Both the position numbers and the translations under genes were made by a program. The notes under the pieces are model-generated. The model was not told the origin of the DNA. It did no database searches and saw only the letters and a program-made list of their open reading frames with translations. From assembly GCF_048544455.1 (NCBI RefSeq), contig NC_133538.1, positions 3,611,658 through 3,675,657 on the forward strand: a stretch of 64,000 bases of DNA, given 5' to 3'. This document shows, piece by piece, positions 11,691 through 23,600 of the stretch; positions within the stretch are counted from its first letter, which is position 1; every line of letters begins with the position of its first letter. The stretch is from Silene latifolia (lineage: Eukaryota > Streptophyta > Magnoliopsida > Caryophyllales > Caryophyllaceae).

Positions 11691-13556
11691 ATGGAACCTG
11701 AACAAGGTCTCCCGCCGGAGACTATACCTCCTCCCTCCGCTGAGGGGAGCACTACCCAACCAACCACAAACCCTCAAAAGAATGCTAAAAGGAAGAGGAT
11801 GCATCTGAACGAATTCCTTGTGGACTCGTCACTTACATCTAATCCCACCGCCCCATTGATGGTGGATAAACCTTTATCGGCTCAACCCAAAATACCAAGT
11901 ATTTCCTATAAAGATATGGCTCAAGGCTTTATTGCACAATCCAGATCGTCGGATGAAACATGGTTAGATGACTCTGAGATCGATTCCGAAGACGATCTTG
12001 AGATTGAAGATACTGAAGAAGATAAATTGTGTCCGCACATATGCTTGACCAAACAGGAGAAGGCTATCATCCGCAAACCATGGCGCCACTCCCTTATCAT
12101 CAAGATGTTTGATAAGAAGATAAGATATTTATCTCCTATGAGGAAGCTTCAGGTGAAATGGTTAATCAAAGGTAAACTTACCTTAATGGATCTTACAGGT
12201 TCTTATTATGTTGCCAGGTTCTCATCTAGGCAGGATTACGAATATGTGATTACTCAAGGCCCTTGGATGATCGATGATCATTACCTTATCATCAGGAAAT
12301 GGGTGCCAAATTTCGTGCCCTCGGAAGATAGTATAAAATATTTGACAGCATGGGTTCGCATACCTAATCTACCAGTGGAGTACTTCAATGAAACTTTTCT
12401 TAAAAAGGCTGGATCCAAAATAGGAAAAGTTATCAGAATTGATAAAAACACGGCCTCGGCAGAACGAGGACAATTCACTCGGTTGAGTGTGGAGGTGGAT
12501 ATCTCGAAACCCCTTCTGTCTAAGTTTCGTCTCTATGGTAAGGTGTATTGTATTCAATACGAGGGCTTAAAGATGATATGCTTTAAGTGCGGAAAATTAG
12601 GCCATCAAACAGAGGATTGCGGAAAAGATAGGATTGCTCCTTCAACCATGGACTCTGAAGACCAGACACGCTCTCTGGATTCATTAGTAGCACCAGTGGG
12701 TGATAATTATCTCGAAGCAGGCCTCCGTCCTGAGGAGGAATCAGACTTTGGAGATTGGATGATGGTCAGGAAATCCCCACGCCGCAAGCCGCCAGGGAAG
12801 TCAGACCAGATACAACTGCAGACACCAGTGTCCAACCCGAAATAGAGTTCATTCGAATTTGGAAGCTCGTCTAAGGCTACGGGCTCTAGGTTTACTGCCC
12901 TACACAACTTGGGACAGGGGGAGATTTCTTTGGGTAACTCCAAAGGAATATTTTCGCAGTCAACCCCGGTCATATCCCCTGATTCTATGCCACAAAATCC
13001 TCCCCAAATCATTCCAAATTCAACAAATAATCTACAAAATAGGAAATCCAATTCATCTAAAATCCCTTCAACCAATAGGAGACAATCACGAAATATTCCA
13101 AAAAAATCCTCTCCCAATATTCCTATTTTAGGTGAGAATAATATTTTGAATAATGTCACTAATATAATTCCCATTAATAATAATAATTCATCAAAAATTC
13201 TAAACACCAAAAACTCCAATACAGGCAAGACTAATATCAATCACCTTGCTTCTGATACAGTCCATCACCAAAACGACAATACCCATATTTCCATCCCCGA
13301 ATCCATCAATAAGGAAAATGAACTTCTCGACACTAGTCGATCTTCTTCCATCTCAGGAACACTCGATACTAGACCTAACCCAAATCCTACTAATTCCTCC
13401 AGTTTGACGGTTCATGTTCACGACATGGGAGGGGATGGCCGTACCCTTTATGGGGGTGATGGTAAGGGAGTCTCCATTGATGGACCTGACGTTCGAACAA
13501 GTCAAGGAGAATCCAACAAGCCTTTGGGTCGAGATGTCGATTCCATGGAATGTTAA
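11691..13556 (+). pseudogene. LINE-B ORF1 protein, one in-frame TAG
   Basis: ATG at 11691 lies 20 bp after the leader duplication. The first 384 codons contain an acidic linker (DDSEIDSEDDLEIEDTEED), a DUF4283 domain (about residues 130-280; WRHSLIIKMFDKKIRYLSP ... VARFSS ... GPWMIDDHYLIIRKW) and the knuckle CFKCGKLGHQTEDC (about residues 296-309). A TAG at 12843-12845 interrupts the frame. The same frame then stays open to 13556 with an Asn/Ser/Pro-rich tail containing GSRFTALHNLG, a usual feature of this family. The protein would bind LINE RNA in the ribonucleoprotein particle. Its 3' end overlaps ORF2 by about 140 bp. Confidence 0.85.
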
Positions 13557-16500
13557 TGAGGTATTATCACTCGTTAGTCAAGCTTATATGTCACAGTTAC
13601 CTTATTTGCCTTATCATATGTCGGACCGAATACCAAATTTATCCCCAAACTCGCCCCATATAACTTGTATGGTGTGGAATTTTCAAGGCTCTTCGAGCAA
13701 AGCTAAGCTAGCAGCGTTAAAAGATATTATTCGCACTCACAAACCATCGGTTTTTGCTCTAATTGAAACCCATATGGGTGGAACGCATGCGGAAAAAGTA
13801 CAGAAAATAGTAGGGTATGATAGTCACACAAGAGTTGATGCAATAGGTTTTCGAGGAGGAATCTGGGTCTACTGGAGATCCGATGTTGTCGAAGTTACTC
13901 CTATTACTCATCACGAACAATATGTTACTATGGAGATATCTCGCGTCAATAATATACCCTGGTTTTTCACGGCAGTGTACGCAAGTCCGGACCCTCGCAA
14001 TAAGAGGGAGCTATGGGCAGAACTGGAACATTTTGCTAGGCATAATAATCACCCTTGGATGGTAGCAGGGGATTTCAATGACACTAGGAGTCTCTCAGAG
14101 AGACACGGAGGAGATGATAACATGGCTCGTCGATGTGACCTATTCAATAATTGGATCGAAAACTGTGAGCTAATCGAATTAGCTTTCTTTGGCCCCCTCC
14201 ACACTTGGGCAAGAGGAATCTCACCAGAAACCAGGCAAAGCGCTAGGTTGGACAGGGCTTTATGTAATAGCGATTGGAGTATGTTATTCGGAGACGCAAG
14301 TGTAAAACACCTTCCAGCCATACAATATGACCATTGTCCTATTCTCATTGCTCCAAACGGGTTTGCCCCTCTCAACTCAATTGAAAGACCATTTAGGTTC
14401 CAAGCAGCGTGGCTAACTCATGAGAAGTTTAGTGATTTTATTTCTGAGAATTGGAGAGCTGATGGAGCATTAACTACCCAACTCGGGCAACTCTCGTCGA
14501 AACTACAAGATTGGAATGAGGAAGTTTTCGGCAATATTTTCAAACAGAAACGCCAACTCCTAGCACGTATTAACGGATGCCAGAAAAAGCTTTCTGTTTC
14601 ACGAGATAGAGCAACAATCGTACTAGAGGCACGTCTACGTAGAGAGCTCGATGAAATTTTAGAGCGTGAGGAGCTTTATTGGTACCAGAAATCCCGAGTG
14701 GATTTCATTAGAGATGGCGATAGAAACACATCATTTTTCCATGTAAGCACTCTTGTTCGACGATGGAGGAACCGCATCAATTCTCTAAAGAACAGTGACG
14801 GAAATTGGGTAGAAAATAAGTCGGATTTAAAGAACCTGGTAATCGATTTCTATAAACAACTCTATTCTCAAGAAGGCGCCTATGATGTCAAAGCGGATAT
14901 ACCATATGATCTCTTTCCCGAACTTTCTCCGGACGATTTCAATTGGCTAACTCGTCCTTATACCGCGGCTGAAATTGAACAAGTAATATGTAATATGGGA
15001 GCGCTCAAAGCACCAGGACCAGACGGGTTTCAAGCTTTGTTCTATCAGAAACATTGGAGTATTGTCGGGCAATCGGTATGTGAGACAGCCATCAATGCTC
15101 TCCAAGGTAAAGGTTTCCCCGATGATTTTAATGATACACATATAGTCCTCATTCCAAAGGTTACTGGACCCGAATACATTACCCAATTTCGCCCAATAAG
15201 CCTTTGTAATGTCTCTTATAAGATCGTCAGTAAAGTGCTTGCAAATCGAATAAAACGACTCCTCCCTCGCTTAATTTCGTAGACTCAAAGCGGATTTGTA
15301 CCGGGAAGGCAAATATCAGACAATATAGTGGTTTTTCAAGAGGTAATTCATACCATGAGAAAGAGGAAGGGGAAACACGGGTTGATGGCCATTAAAATAG
15401 ATCTTGAGAAAGCCTATGACCGTCTCGCTGGGACTTTATTCGAGATACCCTCAATGACATGTGCATACCCGCTTACCTAGTAGATGTTATTATGGAGTGC
15501 GTTACTACTACAAGAATGCAAATCCTATGGAATGGAGAACCCACGGAGATGTTTAGGCCATCGAGAGGGGTTCGTCAAGGTGGCCCCCTTTCATCATACT
15601 TGTTCGTCATGTGCCTCGAGAAATTACAACAACTTATTGATGCGGATGTTCGATTAAATAATTGGAAGTCGATTCAGGTTTGCAATAATGGTCCCTCAAT
15701 TTCGAATTTATTTTTCGCGGATGACATGGTGCTCTTTGCTGAGGCTAGTATCGACCAAGCTGCTACAATTACCAAGGTTCTCGATATTTTTTGTCGAGCC
15801 TTAGGCGAGAAAGTTAGCCTGGCTAAATCACGGGTTTTCTTTTCTGCCAATACCGAAGTGGACATGCAGCAAAGGGTGGCTAACAGACTAGGATTCGAGA
15901 TTACAAATGACCTGGGAACTTACTTGGGGATGCCCACAATAAATGGTCGGGTCACAAGGAAAACATTCGAAAACATTATCGAAAAATTCAACAACCGGCT
16001 GTCAGGTTAGAGTACGAAGCAATTATCAATGGCAGGGCGTGCCACACTCGTCCAATCCACCCTCTCCACCATGGCGAATTATAGTATGCAGACGGCTAAA
16101 ATTCCGATAACAACGTGCGACACCTTAGACCGTAAGACAAGACGTTTCTTATGGGGAGGCGACGAAATTAAGCGCAAGATTCACCTAATCTCTTGGGAGA
16201 CAATTCAGAAACCCAAAAGTGCTGGCGGACTCGGTATTACGTCCTCTAGACAAGCTAACGCGGCCTTTTTGACAAAATTAGGTTAGAGAGTACTCGCGGA
16301 GCCTCAGAAATTATGGACACGAGTTCTTCGAGCTAAATATTGTAGCGGGCGATGTGATGTGGATATGTACAAACCCAAAGCTAACATGTCCAATGTTTGG
16401 GCTGGCATATCGTCACAAGCATCTACTATAGTTCGTGGTACCACAGCAGACATCGGGAATGGACAACGAACTCTCTTTTGGGACCATTCATGGGTCGATG

Positions 16501-17807
16501 AAGGTAAATTATCCGACAAAGTAATTGCAGAGATACCGGAGAGCTTAAGTGGAGCATCGGTCAGTGATATGTGGGACAATGATTCGGGGTGGAAGTGGGA
16601 TGTCTTCGCCAACTTCTTACCCCAAGAATGTCTTCTAAAAATTGCCTCGTTCTCGCTATCGATGGATCCTAATCTCGTTGACTCGCTATATTGGAACGGC
16701 ACATCCCATGGGAAATTTACCATAAAGTCAGCTCTCAATATTATTAAGGGGACTATTCCAGAAATGGATGATAATCAAGTTCGATGGCACGTTATATGGA
16801 AACTTCCTATACAGCAGCGGATTAAGTTCTTTATTTGGCTAGCTGCTCACGGTCGGGTTATGTGCAACGTGAATAGAGTCCGTCGCAATCTGTCGGATGA
16901 CCCTAGCTGCCCTCGTTGTCAAGCAGAAGAGGAAACCATAGACCACGTCCTTCGTCATTGCCCTGTTTCTCGTAGTATTTGGCATCACCTCGGTATTCCC
17001 AGTACCAATGCTTCTTTTTTTAATTCGCCTTTCCCGATTTTGTTATCTCTAAATGCTAGTAACAGTGTGGCCGAAAGTTTAAATGATTGGTCGATGAAGT
17101 TTGCGATAACTTGTTGGTGGTTATGGCGGTGGAGAATCAACGTCGCATTTGATAGGGCCCATGAGAATCCAACGTACCCAATCGAATTCCTCCATCAACA
17201 ATTTACTACTTCGAAATCAGTGTTCGATAAATTCTCGCTTTTTATTCCACCACCTGGTTCCACCCGCAAGGAGGTGTTCATTCGCTGGTATCCGCCGCCT
17301 TATGGATGGTGTCTTCTCAACACAGACGGGGCCTCTAAGGGGAATCCGGGACACGCGGGTTGTGGAGGTATTTTTCGGGATGATACAGGTAATTTTATCT
17401 CAGCTTATTTATTCTCGGGTGGTATATGTACGTCTATGAGAGCGTAGACGCTTACATTGGTTGCCGGACTTGAAAGAGCAAGGGCCCTCCAAATTAAGAA
17501 ACTCCTTGTCCATATGGATAATGAATCTTGCATCAGCTTGGTTTTGGAGGATAAATTGGTCAGCAATAGTCTTCGACACTTAGTCATTCGCTGCAAGGAA
17601 TTAATCCGGGAACGAGGTTGGATAGTACACATACGCCATGTATTTCGAGAAGCAAACAAGGCTAGCGATTGGTTAGCTAATAAAGGAGTACACTCGTCTA
17701 CCATCATCAAGCATCTTGACGCCCCCCGGAAGCTCTTCGGACGATTCTTCGTGAAGATCTGTTGGGTGTTACAACACCCCGTTTTGTTCCTTAATCCTCG
17801 GGCTTAA
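13414..17807 (+). pseudogene. LINE-B ORF2: endonuclease, reverse transcriptase, zf-RVT, RNase H
   Basis: Several ATGs are possible between 13414 and 13669; conserved sequence starts near 13670. Domains in order: endonuclease (VWNFQGSSSKAKL; ALIETHMGG; AGDFNDT near 14070; DHCPI near 14330); linker (DFIRDGDRNTSFFH near 14710); reverse transcriptase (VLIPK, FRPISLCNVSYKI, KIDLEKAYD, RGVRQGGPLS, catalytic FADD near 15715); zf-RVT (about 16680-17000, CPRCQ...HVLRHC); RNase H (NTDGASKGNPG near 17320, HMDNES near 17510, EANKASDWLANKG near 17650). In-frame TAGs lie at 15280, 16008, 16284 and 17445. One frame change lies near 15430, just after KIDLEKAYDRL. The 16008 and 16284 TAGs stand where relatives have Trp (SGWSTK, KLGWRV); the 17445 TAG falls about where RNase H has its catalytic Glu. 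Confidence 0.9.
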
Positions 17808-17909
17808 CCCTCTTATGAACCAAAAAAAAAAACAAATGTTGTGATATAGCACGGGATCTCAACTAGTAATGTTATAAACAAATTAAATGGAACTTAGATA
17901 AAATTAATG

Positions 17910-18133
17910 GATTATACAACCCGTTGTATATGTTGTACGGTGTAGAATCTGAGCTTTGTGATAAAGTATCGGAGCTTTATGTTAAATAATATGAGCTTTA
18001 TTAGAAATTATGAACTCCTCCATTTACACATATTAAAAAAATGAAATTTGAATTAGCTCAGAAAAAATACATATAAGCTTGGATTCTTATACCTTGATTC
18101 TACAATGCTTATGGTACAACTGGATGTATAATC
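17910..18133. mobile_element. Possible MITE with imperfect terminal inverted repeats
   Basis: Starts GATTATACAACCCGTTGTAT and ends with the inverse of GATTATACATCCAGTTGTAC, about 20 bp with few mismatches. Weaker inverted similarity continues inward (TGTAGAATC in both arms). It is 224 bp, AT-rich and non-coding. I found no convincing target duplication, so the superfamily is open. Confidence 0.5.
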
Positions 18134-19556
18134 TTATTTGGGTTTTAGATAAGATACTAAGATGTTACGGAAAATCCAGTCGTAAAGTATCCATTATTCT
18201 CCATTAATAACTTACCGTAAAAAAACTTACCGATCTAGACTAAAGAATTGGTCTCACCGTACCCTATGACACATTTTTTTTACGTCTATTAGCCTAATAG
18301 GTTCGTGTTTGGACCATCTAATTAATGTAAAGTTCAGATTATTGTGAGTAACAAAAAATTAATGCTATATTGAGAAAATCGCCTAAATCAGTGATTATTC
18401 TCGCCTCCCATGAGTTATTCTTGAACAAATTTAACAAAGAAAAGCTTTAGAACCCGTAGTGTCTGTTAATTGAGATGTTTTCGAAAGTATATGTACGTAT
18501 TAAAAATGGAAATATATTGAGAAAATTCAACAAATATCAACTTACAAACTTAGTGTTTTGGTTAAAAACTGTCAAAACACGATATTTTATCTCGTTAGGG
18601 GTTAAAGTGACCTACACTTTTTAGCCTCGTATCGGGGGGTTAAATTATATGTGACTTATGATGAAATAATGATGTAAATAATGTAAAGGGTAAAATAAAG
18701 GAATAATGACACAAGAGTTTTGGTGACGTGGAAAATCCAATGTGGGAAACAACCGCGGGGGAGTCGGTATCCTGCCAATATTCCACTATTTGATAATTAG
18801 AGTACAAGTAGAATATGCAACGGGTCCAGATCTGATGACGGTCAGCTAGTCCGGTGCGCATACGAGACTGTCGGTATGCTCGTCGGATGCCAGGGGCTAT
18901 TTTGTGGGTTTGCATATGGTACGTAGATTTTGTGGGAATAATAAGGTGGAGATAATGATTGAGTAATCATTATCCAATAATGGTGGTAATTTCTTTGTGT
19001 GGGTGTATTCATATTTGATTTATGGTATTAGGATGATGATGACGGATGATGAACATAAGGCATGAGATGATAATGGTATGATGGCTTTGAATATTGCTTA
19101 TTTATACGTAATATTGATGGGTAGAGTGGCCGTGTACGCCGTCTTGTATGCGGATGAATATGGATCCATTTTCTTTATTTGCTTCCTTGTATTTATTGTG
19201 AATAAACCCTAATGGATTTATTAGGGTTTCCCACTTAGTTACCTTGTTCCTCAAGGTAGAGTTTAGTCTTCACGAGTCATAGCTGTATTCGGTCTTCTAT
19301 CCATATTTCTCTTCCTTCGGTCCATGGGCCCGACTCCCTCATGTATGATATGGGTCTATTTGCTTAATTAATTATCCACTCGTCTCGTGCCACGTAGCTT
19401 AGGCCAAATAGTGAATTTTGGCCCAAACACTTAGTATCTTTTATACCTTACATATTAATCACAAATAATGTTCATAAATCAAACCAAAAAAAATGGTGAA
19501 ACACAAATGTAAACACAAAAAAAACTCAACAAATTAACGAAAAGAAAAAAAAAACA
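18134..19556. other. AT-rich stretch without recognisable genes
   Basis: Downstream of the NHL pseudogene on its strand. I see no long frame with known domains, no clear terminal repeats and no RNA gene. The part at 18720-18790 (GTGACGTGGAAAATCCAATG, then AAACCGCGG-like sequence) has the feel of a retroelement leader, but I could not support that. Confidence 0.4.
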
Positions 19557-20155
19557 AATGTCGACATCACAATCTCTTGTTTGAGACTTTGTATCATTAG
19601 AGAAGTTCACCACAACAGGGGAGCATAAAGCCTTAAGCTTATAATGTCGCAATTTCCATACACCAACCTTGAACCGCAGCTTACCCCTTATTTTGATGTC
19701 CAAGTCGACTTTACCACCGATCCTCTCGACCATCAAATCGTGCACCACTTTTGGTGGGAGCGCGACATTGTGGGCCGTATTTTGCAATGTGACTCTAATC
19801 ACATTATTCTTAGGTTGAAAGAAAGGCTTAATTGTGTTACAGGCCACAGTTTTTTGCCACGGTATATCATGGTCACCTCCATTTTATCATAGTACACGAA
19901 CGTCTTTTTGTTAGGATTGTAAGCCCTTAGGACAAAATTGAAGGTGGAACTTAGTTGATTGTTAGTGACATTGTAGTCTCGGATCCAAACCTCTTCAATT
20001 GAGTATTGGAGGGTCATTGGCTTAATTACGAGCCAGGTTATGAGTATGGCTAACCCAATAATCACTATTAACGCGAGACATAGTATCACTATTAGCTTGC
20101 AAGGGCTCTAAGAAGGCTTTGTTGTAGAGCTTTCTGGTTTTTTTGGAGCAACCAT
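19557..20155 (-). pseudogene. NDR1/HIN1-like (LEA_2 family) protein, broken
   Basis: The ATG is at 20155-20153. The translation reads MVAPKKPESSTTKPS, then a TAG at 20110-20108, then one membrane segment (LIVILCLALIVIIGLAILIT), then IEEVWIRDYNVTNNQL and FVLRAYNPNKKTFVYYDKME, typical of NHL/LEA_2 proteins. After KLWPVT the frame shifts near 19850, and the second half (KPFFQPKNNVIRVTLQNTA ... IRGKLRFKVGVWK ... CDVDI) is in another frame. The usual stop after CDVD(L/I) is also lost. About 200 residues is the normal family size. Intact relatives are membrane-anchored proteins linked to pathogen response. This copy is a host gene killed by at least two changes. An alternative is recent decay of a tandem duplicate. 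Confidence 0.8.
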
Positions 20156-20216
20156 TATTAATTTTGTAAGCTTTAAGGGTTTGTGTAGTAATGAAAAATG
20201 CAAGTATTTGGGTGTG

Positions 20217-20226
20217 TTTTATATAG
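20217..20226 (-). promoter_or_regulatory. TATA box of the NHL pseudogene
   Basis: CCTATATAAA on the minus strand, about 62-71 bp before the ATG: the usual distance for a plant TATA box with a short leader. Only about 125 bp of upstream sequence remains before the copia insertion at 20352. Confidence 0.6.
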
Positions 20227-20554
20227 GATGAAAAGATGAGGTTGCTTCATTCTTAGTGCTACTATTTTGTTTCATCTTTGTATTGGAATTTTAGTTACTT
20301 GCTGAGGAAACCTTTGTCTTGTAAACTTTTGCTTTATTTTTGGGGTCACAATGTTGGTGATTTAAGTTAATCACGATATCATTTAAATGAAATCGTGATT
20401 TGGCAAAAAATCGTAGCAAGTTTGACCGTTATAATATGGGTTAGGGAGTGTGGAGTACACGCTCATATAAACGAGTTTGAATTTGCAAATTTAAAGAATA
20501 AGTTACAATGCAAATTAGTCGATGTTATCGTAGCTCGAAAATAGAAAATAGGCT

Positions 20555-20659
20555 AACCCCGATAGGGGTTGCTAGCCCTAATCAGGGTTGATGATGCATA
20601 GCCAAATTTCGGAAAATTTTATTTACGTAAATTTGAAAAGCTACATCCCCGATCGGGGT
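20555..20659. repeat. CCCCGATCGGGG word cluster, copia 5' LTR
   Basis: Three words of the type AACCCCGATAGGGGTT, AGCCCTAATCAGGGTT and TCCCCGATCGGGG lie about 200-310 bp from the LTR start in AT-rich DNA. Confidence 0.85.
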
Positions 20660-23600
20660 GAGTGATGTTTATCGGGTTCTATGAACCTTGTTGCATTGTT
20701 TCATACTTGTCTTTATGTTCCGTTTGGATGATAACTACCTTTCATTTTCTGTATACTTTGCATTAGTATATATATACAAGAAGTGCATGAGGAAAGGTTA
20801 GAGAAAAATAATAAAACAAACTTTATTATTCAGATTTTTGCATAACAAACAAAATAAAAACATTATAAAGTTTTCTCTTTTTTTTTGCCTTAGAACAAGA
20901 GGGAAATTTGGTGTATTATCCTACGGAAGATTTCTTGTAACCCAAAGGCGTAATAGGGTAGAAATACTTTCTAAGGAAAACGATATATTTCGTGATCATC
21001 TAGTTATCCAAGTTCGATTTGTCAAACACCCTATAATTATACAACATTCTTAGAAAGTATTTACTGTTTTTGACAATGTCGAATGTTAAGGAAATGACAT
21101 CCAAGTTTGGAAAACTAGAGAAATTTGAAGGGGTTGATTTTAGGAGATGGCAAAAGAAAATGCATTTCCTACTCACCACCCTCAAGGTTGTGTATGTCCT
21201 AAGTGCCCCAATGCCGGAGCATCGAGATGATGAAACAATGGAGGAAGCCCGCAATCGTCTCAAGTGGAAAAATGATGATTACATTTGTCGGGGACACATT
21301 CTAAATGGTATGTCTGATTCTTTATTTGATGTTTATCAAAATTATGAGTCGGAAAAAGAACTTTGGAATGAATTAGAGTCTAAATACATGGCCGAAGATG
21401 CTTCTAGTAAGAAGTTTCTTGTAGCAATTTCATGAACTATAAGATGACGGACTCAAGGCCGGTAATGGAGTAATATAATGAATTGCTCCGGATATTGGCA
21501 CAGTTTGCCCAACATAAGATGGAAATGGATGAGTCCATTTCGGTGTCAAGTATAATTGACAAATTGCCTCCTTCTTGGAAGTATTTCAAGCATATGCTCA
21601 AGCATAAGAAAGAGGAGTTGTCTATTATACAACTAGGGGGGCACTTCCGAATAGAGGAGTCTCTTAGAGCGCAAGAGGGTACTAAGGGAAAGAGTAAGGA
21701 AACTATGGAACAATCATCAATCAATATGATGGAAGTGGATGAAAGTTGTACGGGATTCAAAGGGAATAAACGCCCCATGCCTACACTAATGACGAAACTA
21801 ACAAGAAACCAAAGGGTGCTTGTTGGATATGTGGTAAGACCGGTCATTTCAAAAATGATTATCGGTTGAAGAAGACCAATAAGGGTTCTAATTACAAGAA
21901 CAAATCCGGGCAAGTGTCTAAGGACAAAGGCCCTCCTACTCATCAAGGTCAGAATTTTGACAATGGTATTAAACATATTGTAAATTATATACCACTAATT
22001 TCTGAGGCATTCTATGTGCAGGATGATGAGTTTGCATGGTGTATTGATTTGGGGGCTACAAAGCATGTGTGCAAGGATCGTAGATGGTTCAAGACTTATG
22101 AACCGGTTAAAGACGGTTCAATTCTTTATATGGGCAACGAATCAATAACTCCAATACTTGGTCGTGGTGTAGTAGTGTTAATATTTAGTTTCGGCAAATC
22201 TATTCATCTTTATGATGTTCTTCATGTACCCGGAATAAGGAAAAACTTAGTTTCCGACGGTCTCTTGTCAAAGTATGGTTATAGGCAAGTGTTTGAGTCG
22301 GATAAATATGTAATAAGCAAATGTGGTACATTTGTAGGATTTGGATATTTATGTAATGGAATGTTTATGTTATATATTATGAATAAAATGCATGATGTTG
22401 CTTCTAATTTCATGGTTTGTCATAATGAAAATGTTCTATATCTTTGGCATGCTAGACTTGGACATGTTCACTTTAAAAGGATGATTAATATGTCTACACT
22501 TGGCTTAATTCCACCTTTTGATTCTAATGTTCAAAAGTGTAAAACTTGCATGATGAATAAAATTACAAGACAACCTTTTAAGACTATTCATAGTTGTTCT
22601 CTTGTCTTGGATTTAATTCATATTGATTTGTGTGATTTTAAATCTTCACCATCTTTAGGAAACAAAAAATATGTCGTAACTTTCATAGATGATTATTCCA
22701 AATTTTGTTATATATATATATCTTTTGTCAACTAAAGATGAGGCCCTTGAAAATTTTAAAATATTTAAAAGTGAGGTAGAATTACAACAATCGATTATGA
22801 TTAAACGATTGCGCACCGATCGAGGTGGAGAGTATTATGATCCAATGTTCTTTAATTCATGTGGAATTGTGCATGAGGTTACTCCACCACAATTAAATGG
22901 TGTGGCGGAGAGGAAAAATCGTACTCTAAAGGAGATGGTTAATTCTATGTTATCCTACTCAGGTTTGAGTGATGGTTTTTGGGGTGAAGCTATGTTAACA
23001 GCTTGTTACTTATTAAATAGAGTTCCTAACAAAAGGAACAATGACGTAACCCCGTATGAACTTTGGTATACAAAGACACCAAACTTGAATTACTTTCGAG
23101 TTTGGGGATGTCGGGCAATAGTAAGATTACCGGAACCCAAAATTAGAACATTGGGTGAAAAAGGCATTGAATGTATCTTTATAGGATATGATATGCATTG
23201 CAAGGCATATAGGTTCTATGTTATAGAATCTAATAGATCGATTGTGGTAAACACCGTAATTGAATCTAGAGATGCAATACTTGATGAAAATAGATTTTCT
23301 TCATTACCAAGACCAAAGGACATAGTTTCATTAAATAATGGAACAAATGAGGAGGACATAAATGTTGAACCTCAAAATAAGTCACCCGAACTCCGTAGAG
23401 GTACAAGGATTAGGAAAAGAAAGTCTTTTGGTCCAGATTTTCAAACCCATTTTATTGAAGGATCAAGAGAGGAGATAGGATGTCAATATGAGTATTGCTA
23501 CCATGTTGATGAAGATCCATAGACATTTAGTGAGGCTATGAAGTCTCAAGATGTTGCATTTTGGAAGGAAGCCATAAATGATGATATGGATTCCATTATG

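Larger units (their letters stand above)
11613..17831 (+). mobile_element. LINE-B: full-length L1 with perfect 18-bp target duplications
   Basis: A 6.2-kb element bounded by identical 18-bp direct repeats ACAAATGTTGTGATATAG at 11595-11612 and 17832-17849. It ends in an A-run (17822-17831). The 5' leader holds a 17-bp tandem duplication (CTTAGTGAGAGAAAAAT, 11638-11671). ORF1 and ORF2 overlap in different frames, as in other plant L1s. The perfect target duplication says recent insertion. However, the ORFs hold five TAG codons and one frameshift, so this copy cannot have made full-length proteins unless TAG is read through. Confidence 0.95.

Noticed and set aside
12281-13240. Minus-strand frames opposite LINE-B ORF1
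   Set aside because: Shadows of the plus-strand LINE; they contain no family motif.
18720-18790. Retroelement leader or primer region
   Set aside because: Some phrases look familiar, but no LTR pair, priming site or target duplication could be found.
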